This document shows, in pieces, positions 7,029 to 16,162 of a DNA stretch of 38,208 nucleotides; within the stretch, counting starts at the first letter, position 1, and the number at the start of each line of letters is the position of its first letter. The notes beneath the pieces are model-generated. The model searched no databases, was not told where the DNA came from, and saw only the letters and a list, made by a program, of their open reading frames with translations. This stretch comes from an uncultured Myxococcales bacterium (GTDB lineage Bacteria; Myxococcota_A; Bradymonadia; UBA4248). The stretch lies in contig CAMCLY010000009.1 in NCBI GenBank assembly GCA_945875805.1, positions 1-38,208 on the forward strand, written 5' to 3'. Made by a program: the position numbers and the translations under genes.

Positions 7029-9095
7029 CTAGGTCTGCAAGGCGCTTCTTAACTCTTTTAATTTATCCTTGATCTCGCGAAGCGAACTCTGGCTCGTATC
7101 AAGAGAATTTCCAATATCCTCAAACAGAATCTTCGGATCGTGTTCGCGAAGCACACCCTCTAGACGCGCACGATCCTGGGGCTGGAGACTGCGAACGTCA
7201 ATCTTCACATACGCCACAAAAACCCGCTGAAGCTCGCCCACGCTGTCCTCGAGCATCGAAAGTTCCTCGCGCCACTGGCTGACGTGATCGTTCAGCCCCT
7301 GATAAACCTCGCGGAGACGTTCCACTGCCGGACCTCCCGTCAGTCCGTCCCCTCCCGAGGCCAGTTCCCGGTTTTCGTTCCTCAGACGTTCGATTTCCGA
7401 TTTCAGCGAGGCAGAAAGGGCATCCGCTTCAAGCAGTTTCTGGGATGTCGCCCGCTCAGACTCTTCAAGCGCCAACTTCAGTTTCGACACCTCATCTGCC
7501 GACGCCGACGCCGAACCCAGCGATTCCTCCGCAGCCGCCAGCTGCTTCTGATACATCTCGCATTCACTCGTCCTGCGGTTCAGCGCCTCGCGGACCTGCG
7601 AAAGCTCCTGCATCAGGGCCGTGGTGTCCGCACCTCCCCTCGATCGCAACGTGTCCTGAAGCTGGCGTATCTCACGCGCACGATCGTCAAGATTCCCCTT
7701 CAGTTCGCTGAACATCATCTCGTGCTGCTCAACCACTTTCTTCATGTCGCGATTGCGTCGCTGACTCTCTTCAAGAGACGCATTCAGCGTCTCCACATTC
7801 TCTTTGAGACGCTCGACATTTTCACGCTCTTCCTTGCATGAAAACTGGGACAGGTCCAACTCCCGCTGCAAATCCGACAGAAGGCGGTTCTTCTGCTGAA
7901 GCTGGACCTTCAGATCCGCAATGGCCGTCTCCGCATTGGACGTCGCCATGCCCTTCGATTCCAGATTCTCCTTCAGCGAAGACAGCTCCATACGGAGATT
8001 TTCCGCCTCGTCCTGGGACGTCACCAAATCCTTGCGGCACTCCTGATACTGCTCTTTCTGATGCTCCAGCTGTTCCTTGAGATTCTTGATCATCTCATTG
8101 AGACCGCCCACCACGCTCTCGTGATACTCATCACGACGCTTGCAGTCCGCAATGACCTGCTCGCGTTCGTCGAGCTTTTCCCTGAGTTCGCGCACCGCAT
8201 CGTCCGTACTCACCGCACCGGAATGCAAAGAATCCAGCTCGCGGCGAAGCGAGGCGTTCTCATCCTTCAGACGAAGAAGCTCATCCGGCCCCACACCCCC
8301 ACCGGCCACGGGCATGACGCCACTCGACACAGGCGCGTTCGCCACGGGCATGACGCCGCTCGCCACAGGCATGACCGCACTCGCCACCGCCGAAGCCGCA
8401 TTCCCCACATACCGGTTCCGTTTTACACGTCCCGCCTCAAATCCCGCCTGGACATGAGACACCCGCTGAGGAGAGGCAGAACCAGACACCCCATCCGCCC
8501 CCGCATTGCCCGGAGTCTGACCCTGCGGCTGAACCGGCACAGGCACCGCCCCAATCACCGCACCACCCTGCGTCGTGCGTCCACACTGACCCGGTACCGC
8601 CATCCCCTGACCCGCAACCCGGCCGTTGTCTCCTGGATACCCACCTCGCGACGGCGCACCCTGATAACCACGGCCTGAATAACCTCCTCCCGAGGGCATC
8701 CCGCCGGAAGACGAACCCGGCGCATAACCGCCCCCAGAACTGCCACACACCTGCTCTCCCATCTGCGCCACATCCGGATTCGACGTCTCCTCTCGGGCCA
8801 CACGAACCATAAAATTGCCGCACAGAAGCTCACTCCCCGCAAACAGCTCCAAAACCTCGCCAGGCTGAAGGCGCATCCCATCCACCTTCGTCCCGTTCGT
8901 CGGACGTCCATTCGGCGGATCCTGCACATAAAGCTTGCCATTGCGCCAGGTCACCATCGCATGCACTCGCGACACCGACGCATTCCCCGTCTGAATTCCG
9001 CAATCCGCATTACGACCTATCATCAACACGTTGTTCTGATCGTTCAGCTCGACCGATCTTTCCCAACCACCCTGATCGTTGAAAACTAATTTCAC
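7029..9095 (-). CDS. FHA-domain protein with Gly-rich linker and long coiled coil
   Basis: This is a 688-residue cytoplasmic protein. An N-terminal FHA domain (about residues 1-105) binds phosphothreonine peptides; GRNADC (27-32), SRVH (41-44) and the NGRPTNGTKVDG loop are visible. Residues ~115-225 are Gly/Ser/Pro-rich and disordered. Residues ~225-270 carry repeats of SGVMPVA. Residues ~270-640 are a nearly continuous heptad coiled coil, followed by a short helical C-terminal domain. There is no enzyme domain, so it is probably a scaffold recruited to Ser/Thr-kinase targets. I chose GTG 9095 because GAGGG sits at good distance; TTG 9098 is the alternative. The nearest upstream gene on the same strand is the TPR gene, 240 bp away. 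Confidence 0.88.
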   Translation of the reverse strand: MKLVFNDQGGWERSVELNDQNNVLMIGRNADCGIQTGNASVSRVHAMVTWRNGKLYVQDPPNGRPTNGTKVDGMRLQPGEVLELFAGSELLCGNFMVRVAREETSNPDVAQMGEQVCGSSGGGYAPGSSSGGMPSGGGYSGRGYQGAPSRGGYPGDNGRVAGQGMAVPGQCGRTTQGGAVIGAVPVPVQPQGQTPGNAGADGVSGSASPQRVSHVQAGFEAGRVKRNRYVGNAASAVASAVMPVASGVMPVANAPVSSGVMPVAGGGVGPDELLRLKDENASLRRELDSLHSGAVSTDDAVRELREKLDEREQVIADCKRRDEYHESVVGGLNEMIKNLKEQLEHQKEQYQECRKDLVTSQDEAENLRMELSSLKENLESKGMATSNAETAIADLKVQLQQKNRLLSDLQRELDLSQFSCKEERENVERLKENVETLNASLEESQRRNRDMKKVVEQHEMMFSELKGNLDDRAREIRQLQDTLRSRGGADTTALMQELSQVREALNRRTSECEMYQKQLAAAEESLGSASASADEVSKLKLALEESERATSQKLLEADALSASLKSEIERLRNENRELASGGDGLTGGPAVERLREVYQGLNDHVSQWREELSMLEDSVGELQRVFVAYVKIDVRSLQPQDRARLEGVLREHDPKILFEDIGNSLDTSQSSLREIKDKLKELRSALQT

Positions 9096-9318
9096 CAAGG
9101 ATCCCTCTCCTTACTCAAATGCGCACCACGCAAAACGCTACCCTTTGTAAACCAATCCCACGCGCTTTGTCCACTATCCATCTAAACTTTCAGGTTGCGG
9201 TTTTCAAAACTCCCGTCCGGTTCCCTCTGAAGACCCCTTTTCCCTTCGCGCGTATTATCATGACACTCACCATCACATTCACCCATCATCTCCCACATAC
9301 AACCACAGACTCGCACTC

Positions 9319-9345
9319 AGCGCCCTACCCCAAGCGCCCTACCCC
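9319..9345. repeat. 13-bp direct repeat across TPR-gene stop
   Basis: AGCGCCCTACCCC occurs at 9319-9331 and again at 9333-9345, separated by one base. The second copy contains the last codons and the stop of the TPR gene. It looks like a recent short tandem duplication. Confidence 0.7.
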
Positions 9346-12300
9346 TGTCCAAGGTTCCCCGCTCCATGATTTCCCTCACGCCCGATCTCCTCAAGCCGAT
9401 CCTTCAAATACCCATCATCCGGTTTTCGCTCCAACAAAAAACGATATATCCTCGCAGCCTCATTCATGCGCTGCAACTTGCAGTGACATATATCGGCATA
9501 TTCCCTTAATACATGATCAATTCCCGCAATTCCTCTGACGACTTCCTTCCGATCTATCAGGGATTCCACCGAACACGTTTTCTCGTGAAGATAATACCCA
9601 AGTTCACAATTCAGTATTTCAAGCTGTTCCTCCCACTCGTCATGCTCACGACAAATTCTTTTATAATGTTCAACTATCGCAAGTTTGTCTACATAACTGC
9701 TGTGATCAAGGAACCACCGAAGTTCCCGTTTTGCCTCATCAAATCGTCCCGTCTCCATATACAGGGCAATCAGTCTCAACCGATACTGAGTCCCGGACTT
9801 GGTGTCCTCCCCATTGCACGCTATCAACCGTTCATAAATCTCGACACCCTTGTCATACTGCTCCATGTCTATATATATCTGAGCCAAAAGCTGCAACGCC
9901 GATTCGTTGCGCGGTGACAACTCAAGTAACGACCTCAACGTCGCAATCGCCTGTTCCTTCTCACCAAGACGCTCATACCTAAGCTGCGCCAGACGCACCT
10001 CATACGAACGACGACAACCTGTCGGCGGAAAAATCGATATCTTTTTTTGATACACGTCGCCAAGCTCTCGATACAGATGAAGACTCTCATAAATTTCTTC
10101 AAGGGCATTCAACGTCTGTTCTCCAAGCGCCACCTCTTCGCTCAGTTCCGAGGCAAGCTCCAAATAATAACGCGCCTGATACAAATCATGACGGTCATAT
10201 AAATAAATACATCCTATCTCCTGAAGAACCCGCGGGGACTGTTTTGAAACCTCCACCCCATCCAAAGACGCAAGAAGCCGTTCCAGTACAGACTGAACCT
10301 CACTTTCCAACGACGTTTCGGATACCAACGCCTCCCCACTCGCCTCCCCACTCGTCCCTTCCAAATGCCCGCTCACCTCCCCGCCTTCAAGCACATCGAC
10401 GACAGACAGGGAACGCGATGTCAAAACTGCCGACGAAAGGGATGAATACACCGCCCCCAACGGCGTAAAAACCGGGCAGAATTTGTCCGGAACAAAACGT
10501 CCCCGGCCTGCCGGATCGATGGGACTGCAAAGCTGCGCCTCATGAAACAGCGCCTTCGATATCTGAAGATTCCCCAGTTTCTCATGAACTTCGCTCGCCT
10601 CAAGCAACATGCTCCTGCGCGTCTGCAAATCCTGTGTCACGCGCGCAAGACGTTCCAGCACCGACGCCAGTTCAAACGATTGACCCGACTTTCTAAGATA
10701 ATGCCTGAGCTCCAGAAGAATAAGCGGATGGTTGGGATACCTTCCGTTCATACGACGAAGGCTGTCCATGATCCTGGATGTCGGCGCCTGAATCATTTCA
10801 TAAAAACGTGTCAAAGAAAGCGTTTCCTCTATCGCCTCCGACGCCGGAAGAATTTCGATAAGCGCCAGTCGATACCCTATCTCCTCCTCCTGAAGTCCGC
10901 GACGACGACACCGGGATATCTCCGCATACAACACCCGTACATCGTTTGCATTCAGACCACGCGCACAGTTAAGGTGATATTCCGCGTCGGTGGTCAGCCC
11001 AAGTTCTCGTTCGTATATATTGTATAATGTCAGATGGATGGCAATCTCATCCTTGACATCCAGAGAAACATTATTCTTCAAAAACTCAAGACATACCTGT
11101 ACCATCTCGTGAAACGAACCCGTCGTCTCCAAATCTTTAAGCAGTCTCGACAATACAACCATGGAACATGGATCAAGACGCAAATGATGACGAAGCACCA
11201 GACACCTTAATGGGATCCGTTCCAGGGTTTCATACAGACGCTCCAACACAACCGCAATACGAACCGCCCCGTCACGCACCTCCTCCTCTCCCGATCCACT
11301 TCCTTCAAACCTGCATTTTTCCCACTCACGGAGCTGAAGCTCAAAACACCGTTGATACATATCGGCCGCTTCGACAACACGATTCGACGTTTCAAGACAC
11401 TGTCCCATCATCTCCAGCGTGCCAATATGACATGGATTCACCGACAGTACACGCGAACATACCATCATCACCGACTGTATCGGTTCATTATGCTCCAGCA
11501 TAATGTTGGCCAGCCGAACACCAAGACGGGTCACATCCCCAAGACGGCCCCACCCTTCCCCTTCTTCCGCCAGTTTCATCGCATGACGTAAAAAATGTAT
11601 CGCCATGCCCGTATACTGTGCACGATGACATGCACTCGCAAACTCTATATATTCATCAGTCGTACCATATTTATAAACAAATGCCTTCATTTCTTCCAAA
11701 CGTCGAATGGCCAACGTCTGGTACTCCAAAGAAATCAACACACCCACATATTCGAGTCCATAAAATATAAATTGATGCGGCGATTGTAACGATTCATCCA
11801 TCTGACGCTGAATCATGGACAATAACATCGTATCATTGTGCTCATTGCGATATATTTCTTTCAATATACACAACGAAAACGGCGACGAATCGTCTTCCGA
11901 AGATAGCAACGACAGACGCAAGACATCATCACATTGCGGCGCCCAGCGATGAAACATGTACAAAGCCACCGGCCTGAGCTCCAAAGGCAATTTCAATTCA
12001 AGCTCGTCCAGCGCAAGACGCACCACCTCCCGCGACAGCATTTCCTGATTTTCAACCGCCAGATGCATCGAGGATATCGTCGGACACTCCGCATCCACCC
12101 ATTCCCAGACCAGCCCCCCAGCCTCACCTTCCAAACCCGCCACCCCGTCTGAAAATGGAACACTTCCCCGGACACCCAAAGACTCACCGCCATCCATGTC
12201 ATCCCCAGACACAGACGAATCGCCCTCATTCACAGCCGACATGTCACTGCCACACGCCCCCCATCCCCGGGAACAAAACGTGTAACAATGCACATCGCGA

Positions 12301-12965
12301 CGCCCCTCCCGCTCCCCACTCGGGACAAATGTTCGACAGCCATCATACACAAGATGAAACTTTCCCTGCTCCACCTCAAATGACGTCCACCCACCCAAAA
12401 CCATGGGACAGTCCATCTCCGGTACGGCTCGCTTCCACAGCCACCTCAGGGCATCAAAACGAATACACCCTCTCGATATGTCCACAGACAGACATGCCTC
12501 AAGACCATCCCCCCGGGACATCTCACGCTCAAACACATCAAGCTCATCCAAAAACCAATCCACGGGTGAGCGTTCCTCAAACCCAAACACATAGAGACTG
12601 TCTAGAAAAAACGTCAGATGCGATCCACTCCCATGAACATACCGCCAGAACGACGACAGAACCGCCCGTTCCTGCCCTTCCATGATGTGAAGACAATACC
12701 CGTCCTTATCGCAGGGCCGCACCGTCATGCGATGCCGACCCTCTTTCGAGGGAACGGCATAAAGACAGTCAAACATCGGATTCACATAGGATGCCGACAA
12801 AAGAACATCCAGGCTTCTCAGCCGACGCTCCCCATCCTTCCCTTCCTCTATGACGCATTCCCGAAAACACAGCTGCCCTGAAACGGGAAAATCCCGTAAA
12901 ACATGACAACGCCGACCATGCGTATGTTCCACGTGAAACGGCAGATAGGAAGCTAGAACACTCAT
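9339..12965 (-). CDS. Large TPR-repeat protein, function unknown
   Basis: A 1208-residue protein without signal peptide or membrane helix. Residues 1-~230 form a Cys- and aromatic-rich domain that I do not recognise. Residues ~230-280 are a low-complexity Gly/Ser/Asp linker. The rest is an alpha-solenoid of TPR-type helices, clearest near the end: LGEKEQAIATLRSLLELSPR, then YIDMEQYDKGVEIYERLI and YRFLLERKPDDGYLKDRLEE. A second low-complexity stretch (SGEASGEALVSET) lies near residue 860. It probably scaffolds protein complexes in the cytoplasm. The ATG overlaps the stop of the M16-like gene by four bases (ATGA), so the TPR protein is co-translated with the peptidase pair. Confidence 0.9.
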   Translation of the reverse strand: MSVLASYLPFHVEHTHGRRCHVLRDFPVSGQLCFRECVIEEGKDGERRLRSLDVLLSASYVNPMFDCLYAVPSKEGRHRMTVRPCDKDGYCLHIMEGQERAVLSSFWRYVHGSGSHLTFFLDSLYVFGFEERSPVDWFLDELDVFEREMSRGDGLEACLSVDISRGCIRFDALRWLWKRAVPEMDCPMVLGGWTSFEVEQGKFHLVYDGCRTFVPSGEREGRRDVHCYTFCSRGWGACGSDMSAVNEGDSSVSGDDMDGGESLGVRGSVPFSDGVAGLEGEAGGLVWEWVDAECPTISSMHLAVENQEMLSREVVRLALDELELKLPLELRPVALYMFHRWAPQCDDVLRLSLLSSEDDSSPFSLCILKEIYRNEHNDTMLLSMIQRQMDESLQSPHQFIFYGLEYVGVLISLEYQTLAIRRLEEMKAFVYKYGTTDEYIEFASACHRAQYTGMAIHFLRHAMKLAEEGEGWGRLGDVTRLGVRLANIMLEHNEPIQSVMMVCSRVLSVNPCHIGTLEMMGQCLETSNRVVEAADMYQRCFELQLREWEKCRFEGSGSGEEEVRDGAVRIAVVLERLYETLERIPLRCLVLRHHLRLDPCSMVVLSRLLKDLETTGSFHEMVQVCLEFLKNNVSLDVKDEIAIHLTLYNIYERELGLTTDAEYHLNCARGLNANDVRVLYAEISRCRRRGLQEEEIGYRLALIEILPASEAIEETLSLTRFYEMIQAPTSRIMDSLRRMNGRYPNHPLILLELRHYLRKSGQSFELASVLERLARVTQDLQTRRSMLLEASEVHEKLGNLQISKALFHEAQLCSPIDPAGRGRFVPDKFCPVFTPLGAVYSSLSSAVLTSRSLSVVDVLEGGEVSGHLEGTSGEASGEALVSETSLESEVQSVLERLLASLDGVEVSKQSPRVLQEIGCIYLYDRHDLYQARYYLELASELSEEVALGEQTLNALEEIYESLHLYRELGDVYQKKISIFPPTGCRRSYEVRLAQLRYERLGEKEQAIATLRSLLELSPRNESALQLLAQIYIDMEQYDKGVEIYERLIACNGEDTKSGTQYRLRLIALYMETGRFDEAKRELRWFLDHSSYVDKLAIVEHYKRICREHDEWEEQLEILNCELGYYLHEKTCSVESLIDRKEVVRGIAGIDHVLREYADICHCKLQRMNEAARIYRFLLERKPDDGYLKDRLEEIGREGNHGAGNLGQG

Positions 12966-14470
12966 GGGACAGGCCTGCCCTCCAAATCACAATATACTGG
13001 CGCCGGAAGCCCAAGCCCGGCAATCTGGTCAAGAATGATTTCTCGATCCCCCACCAGCACAATCGTCGCCTCCTCAAACGAAGGAAACTCACGCGCAACT
13101 TCATTGAACCGTTCCAGCGTGTACGATTCAAGACCACGTGCAAAGCCATTGACATAATCCAACGGCTTCCCGTTGACATAAAGGTTCGATATCGTGGCAA
13201 GAACGCCGGACTGCGTTTCAAACGATTGCACAAATTCAGATTTCCACGTCTCCCGGGCCCGCTCAAATTCCTCCTGACTGAAATCCCCCTTGGGAAGACG
13301 CCCAAGCTCGTTCATAAATTCCTTGAGCGCTGGCCCCGTCACCCGACTGTCCACCGCTGACGACGACACAAACAGACCGGCAAGTTTCTGCGACACCACC
13401 GCAGAACCGGCGCCATACGAATACCCCTTGTCCTCACGGATATTCTGCATCAGACGGCTCGTAAAGGAATCCCCAAACGGGATGTTCACAAACTGCCATG
13501 ACAGCGTTTTTTGTGACCTGGAAGAAAGCCCCGGCTGAACAATCCGAATCACCGTCTGAGGCGCATCAGGCTTGTCTACAATGACCACACGAAGCTCAGG
13601 TTTGGACGCCGACCGCTCCGTCTGAGACGCATCCCGGACTGAACGACGAACTTCAAGCCCACCAAACCGCGCATTCAGAAGCTCGCGAAACGATTCAGGC
13701 TCAATGTTGCCCACCGCGAAAAATGCCGCCCCGGACGGATCAAACACCCTCTCATAACGCGCTCGTACATCCGAAATATCAAGACCACCCACCGTATCCT
13801 CATACCCGTCCACAGGACGGCCATACGGATGTTCCGGACCATAAAACATGCGATCCGAAGCAAGACGGGCCACCGACTGTGGCGCATCCTTGCGCTGAGA
13901 CAGACGGCTCACGACTATCTTCCGAAGACGTTCAAACGAGGAAGGCTCAAAATCGGGACGTAGCCAGATCTCCGACAACAAATCAAGCCCACGTTCAAAA
14001 AACTGCGTCAAGGACTGAAGATAAATACTCGACCCATCCTGGTTTACCGACACGTCCAGAGAGGCACCGAGATTTTCTATTTCGTCCGAAAGCTGCTGGG
14101 CAGTCTTCCCGGCCGCCCCCTCTTTCAGCATCGCCGCCGCCATCGACGTGCATCCGCTTTTGTCAGCTCCATCCCCCGACGCGCCCTCGTCAAAGGCCAC
14201 GCGAAGCGTGACAAGAGGAAGCACGGGGCTGTACACATACCAAAGCGTCATCCCATTATCCAAAACCATCTCCCGGGGAAGAACATGCTGAAACAGCTTC
14301 GCAGGCGGGATTTCGGGCAGACTCAATTCCATATTTTCATTCCTGTTCATCGTTTTCGTGACATCCGCGGGAGCCGCGTCAGAGGAAGATACACTCTGAC
14401 AGCCACTCCACATTAAACCAGCACACAACCATACCACACCGGGAGTACGCCAAAATCTAACGCGCTTCAT
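12962..14470 (-). CDS. M16-family lipoprotein lacking the zinc motif
   Basis: A 502-residue M16 (insulinase/pitrilysin/MPP) fold protein. The N-terminus MKRVRFWRTPGVVWLCAG followed by LMWSGC looks like a lipoprotein signal, so the protein is probably anchored in the envelope. The M16 core starts near VLDNGMTLWYV. Where the catalytic HxxEH should stand the sequence reads SGCTSMAAAMLKEG, so zinc ligands are absent; this is the non-catalytic partner type. The C-terminal M16 half (FVNIPFGDSFTSRLMQNIREDKGYSYGAGS) is well conserved. ATG 14470 follows AGGAAAG and overlaps the catalytic subunit gene by 14 bp; a longer start at 14503 lacks support. The two genes probably encode a heterodimer. Confidence 0.92.
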   Translation of the reverse strand: MKRVRFWRTPGVVWLCAGLMWSGCQSVSSSDAAPADVTKTMNRNENMELSLPEIPPAKLFQHVLPREMVLDNGMTLWYVYSPVLPLVTLRVAFDEGASGDGADKSGCTSMAAAMLKEGAAGKTAQQLSDEIENLGASLDVSVNQDGSSIYLQSLTQFFERGLDLLSEIWLRPDFEPSSFERLRKIVVSRLSQRKDAPQSVARLASDRMFYGPEHPYGRPVDGYEDTVGGLDISDVRARYERVFDPSGAAFFAVGNIEPESFRELLNARFGGLEVRRSVRDASQTERSASKPELRVVIVDKPDAPQTVIRIVQPGLSSRSQKTLSWQFVNIPFGDSFTSRLMQNIREDKGYSYGAGSAVVSQKLAGLFVSSSAVDSRVTGPALKEFMNELGRLPKGDFSQEEFERARETWKSEFVQSFETQSGVLATISNLYVNGKPLDYVNGFARGLESYTLERFNEVAREFPSFEEATIVLVGDREIILDQIAGLGLPAPVYCDLEGRPVP

Positions 14471-15842
14471 CTTTCCTGTCCCCGATTTTCGGATCCACCA
14501 CAAGGGTGCAACGACGCGAATCGTCCGTAAACAGTTCGCCCGCCACCCGCATCAGCCCCGATACCGAAGCCCGGCGATACCGTTCCAGATCCCCAGAAGG
14601 AAAATCCGTCGAATGCGCATAGTACACATGACTGTTAAAACTGTCCGCCCGGGCCTCTATCGACTGCAACTGTTTGACAAAGGCCGTCTCTATACTGTTT
14701 TTTGTACGATTAAACTCCTCCTCCGAGATCCCGTCGCGGACAATGGCATTCAGCTCAGACAGAATCTCATCCTCAAGCGTTTCGACGCTGACCCCGGGAA
14801 GCGGCAACGCGTCAATCATAAACATGGAAGCAAGCCCTGACATCTGCCCGCATGACACATTGGAAGCCAGCGACTTTTCATACACAAGACGGTTGACAAG
14901 ACGGGAGTTTTTACCCTTGCACAAAATATTTGAAAGAATATCCAGTTCCGCATCACCATCCTGCATGAACGACGGCGAATGCCATACCATCGTCAGACGC
15001 GCCGTCTGCACATTGTCCTCTATCCGTACTCGCCGTTCACGCGGATACGTCTCTCGCGGCACCTCCGTCCCTTCCGGCTTTACACGACCGGGAATCCTCG
15101 AAAAATACTTCTCAACCAAAGCACGGGCTCGCGTCGGTTCGATATCGCCACCCAGAACGAGCGTCATGTTGGACGGTACATAATACGTATTAAAAAAAGA
15201 TATCACATCGTCCACCGTGGCCGCCGTGATGTCCTCCACCGACCCTATCACGGGATGCGAATAGGGATGCGTTTCCGGATAAATCGCCGAAGGAAGCGCA
15301 AGCCACAGCTTGCCGTATGGCTGGTTCTCAAGCGTCTGACGCCGCTCATTCAAAACCACATCGCGTTGACGATCCAGCTTCTCCTGCGTCATCGCCTCCG
15401 GAAGATGACACAACCGATCCGATTCTATATACAGTATCGTCTCCAGCATATTCTCAGGACCAACCGTATAATAATTCGTCACGTCCTCACGCGTCGACGC
15501 ATTGTTCGAACCGCCACCTCGCTCCAAAATCATATCGATATCGGGCACCGATTCCGTCCCCATAAACATCAGATGCTCAAACAGATGCGCAAAACCCGTG
15601 CGACCCGCTCGCTCGTCCTTCGATCCCACATTGACCCAAAGATTGACCGTCACAATCGGAAGCGCATTGTCACGCAAAAGATAGACATTCAAACCATTGT
15701 CCAATGTAAAATGGACATTCTCGAGATTCTCGCGCTGCTGCGATACCATATCCCTCTCCTCTCCATACGAAACCGAACCCATGCCCAGCATCATCACGGC
15801 AAACATGCCGGCACCTATCCACTTTAAAACGCCTGACTTCAC
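14457..15842 (-). CDS. Catalytic M16 zinc peptidase, exported
   Basis: A 461-residue M16B metallopeptidase. Residues 1-~27 are a Sec signal peptide (KSGVLKWIGAGMFAVMMLG ending near VSYGE). The inverted zinc motif HLFEH is at 86-90, with the third ligand Glu166 in NERRQ 76 residues later, the standard spacing. The C-terminal half contains NILCKGKNSRLVNRLVYEK, typical of the family. It probably degrades peptides in the periplasm together with the inactive partner encoded next. I prefer GTG 15842, with GGAGAG six bases upstream, over ATG 15872, whose purine-rich site would touch the start codon. It lies 95 bp downstream of xseB in the same direction. Confidence 0.93.
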   Translation of the reverse strand: MKSGVLKWIGAGMFAVMMLGMGSVSYGEERDMVSQQRENLENVHFTLDNGLNVYLLRDNALPIVTVNLWVNVGSKDERAGRTGFAHLFEHLMFMGTESVPDIDMILERGGGSNNASTREDVTNYYTVGPENMLETILYIESDRLCHLPEAMTQEKLDRQRDVVLNERRQTLENQPYGKLWLALPSAIYPETHPYSHPVIGSVEDITAATVDDVISFFNTYYVPSNMTLVLGGDIEPTRARALVEKYFSRIPGRVKPEGTEVPRETYPRERRVRIEDNVQTARLTMVWHSPSFMQDGDAELDILSNILCKGKNSRLVNRLVYEKSLASNVSCGQMSGLASMFMIDALPLPGVSVETLEDEILSELNAIVRDGISEEEFNRTKNSIETAFVKQLQSIEARADSFNSHVYYAHSTDFPSGDLERYRRASVSGLMRVAGELFTDDSRRCTLVVDPKIGDRKDEAR

Positions 15843-15937
15843 AATAGTCTCTCCAAATGCCCGGAAAAACATTCCTCATGCCCCGTTCGGCCCATCCTTC
15901 CCACTGTCAAACAAAGGGGTTCCAGCCCGTCAGCCAT

Positions 15938-16159
15938 TCACACTTCACCGTCATTCGTCCGTTCAAGACGCTGAAGCGCTTCGTCTATCTGTATCCCCGT
16001 CCGCGCAAGAACTGCCTGACAGCGCGTGATCAGATCTGTCGCCTCTTTCACCAGAGAAAGCATCTCATCAATATCACATCCCTTTTTTAACATGTCAATG
16101 ATGTCCTGTATGCGCTGTACATCAGAACTATACGACGCATGATTCCTTTCTTCCGACAT
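15938..16159 (-). CDS. xseB: Exodeoxyribonuclease VII small subunit
   Basis: A 73-residue protein with the XseB helix pattern: DVQRIQDIIDMLKKG, DIDEMLSLVKEATDLI, then RCQAVLARTGIQIDEALQRLE. Several XseB copies bind each XseA large subunit to form the exonuclease that degrades single-stranded DNA into oligonucleotides. The gene starts three bases after the xseA stop, and its Shine-Dalgarno AAGGAG overlaps the end of xseA, so the subunits are translationally coupled. Length is normal for the family. Confidence 0.9.
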   Translation of the reverse strand: MSEERNHASYSSDVQRIQDIIDMLKKGCDIDEMLSLVKEATDLITRCQAVLARTGIQIDEALQRLERTNDGEV

Positions 16160-16162
16160 GAG

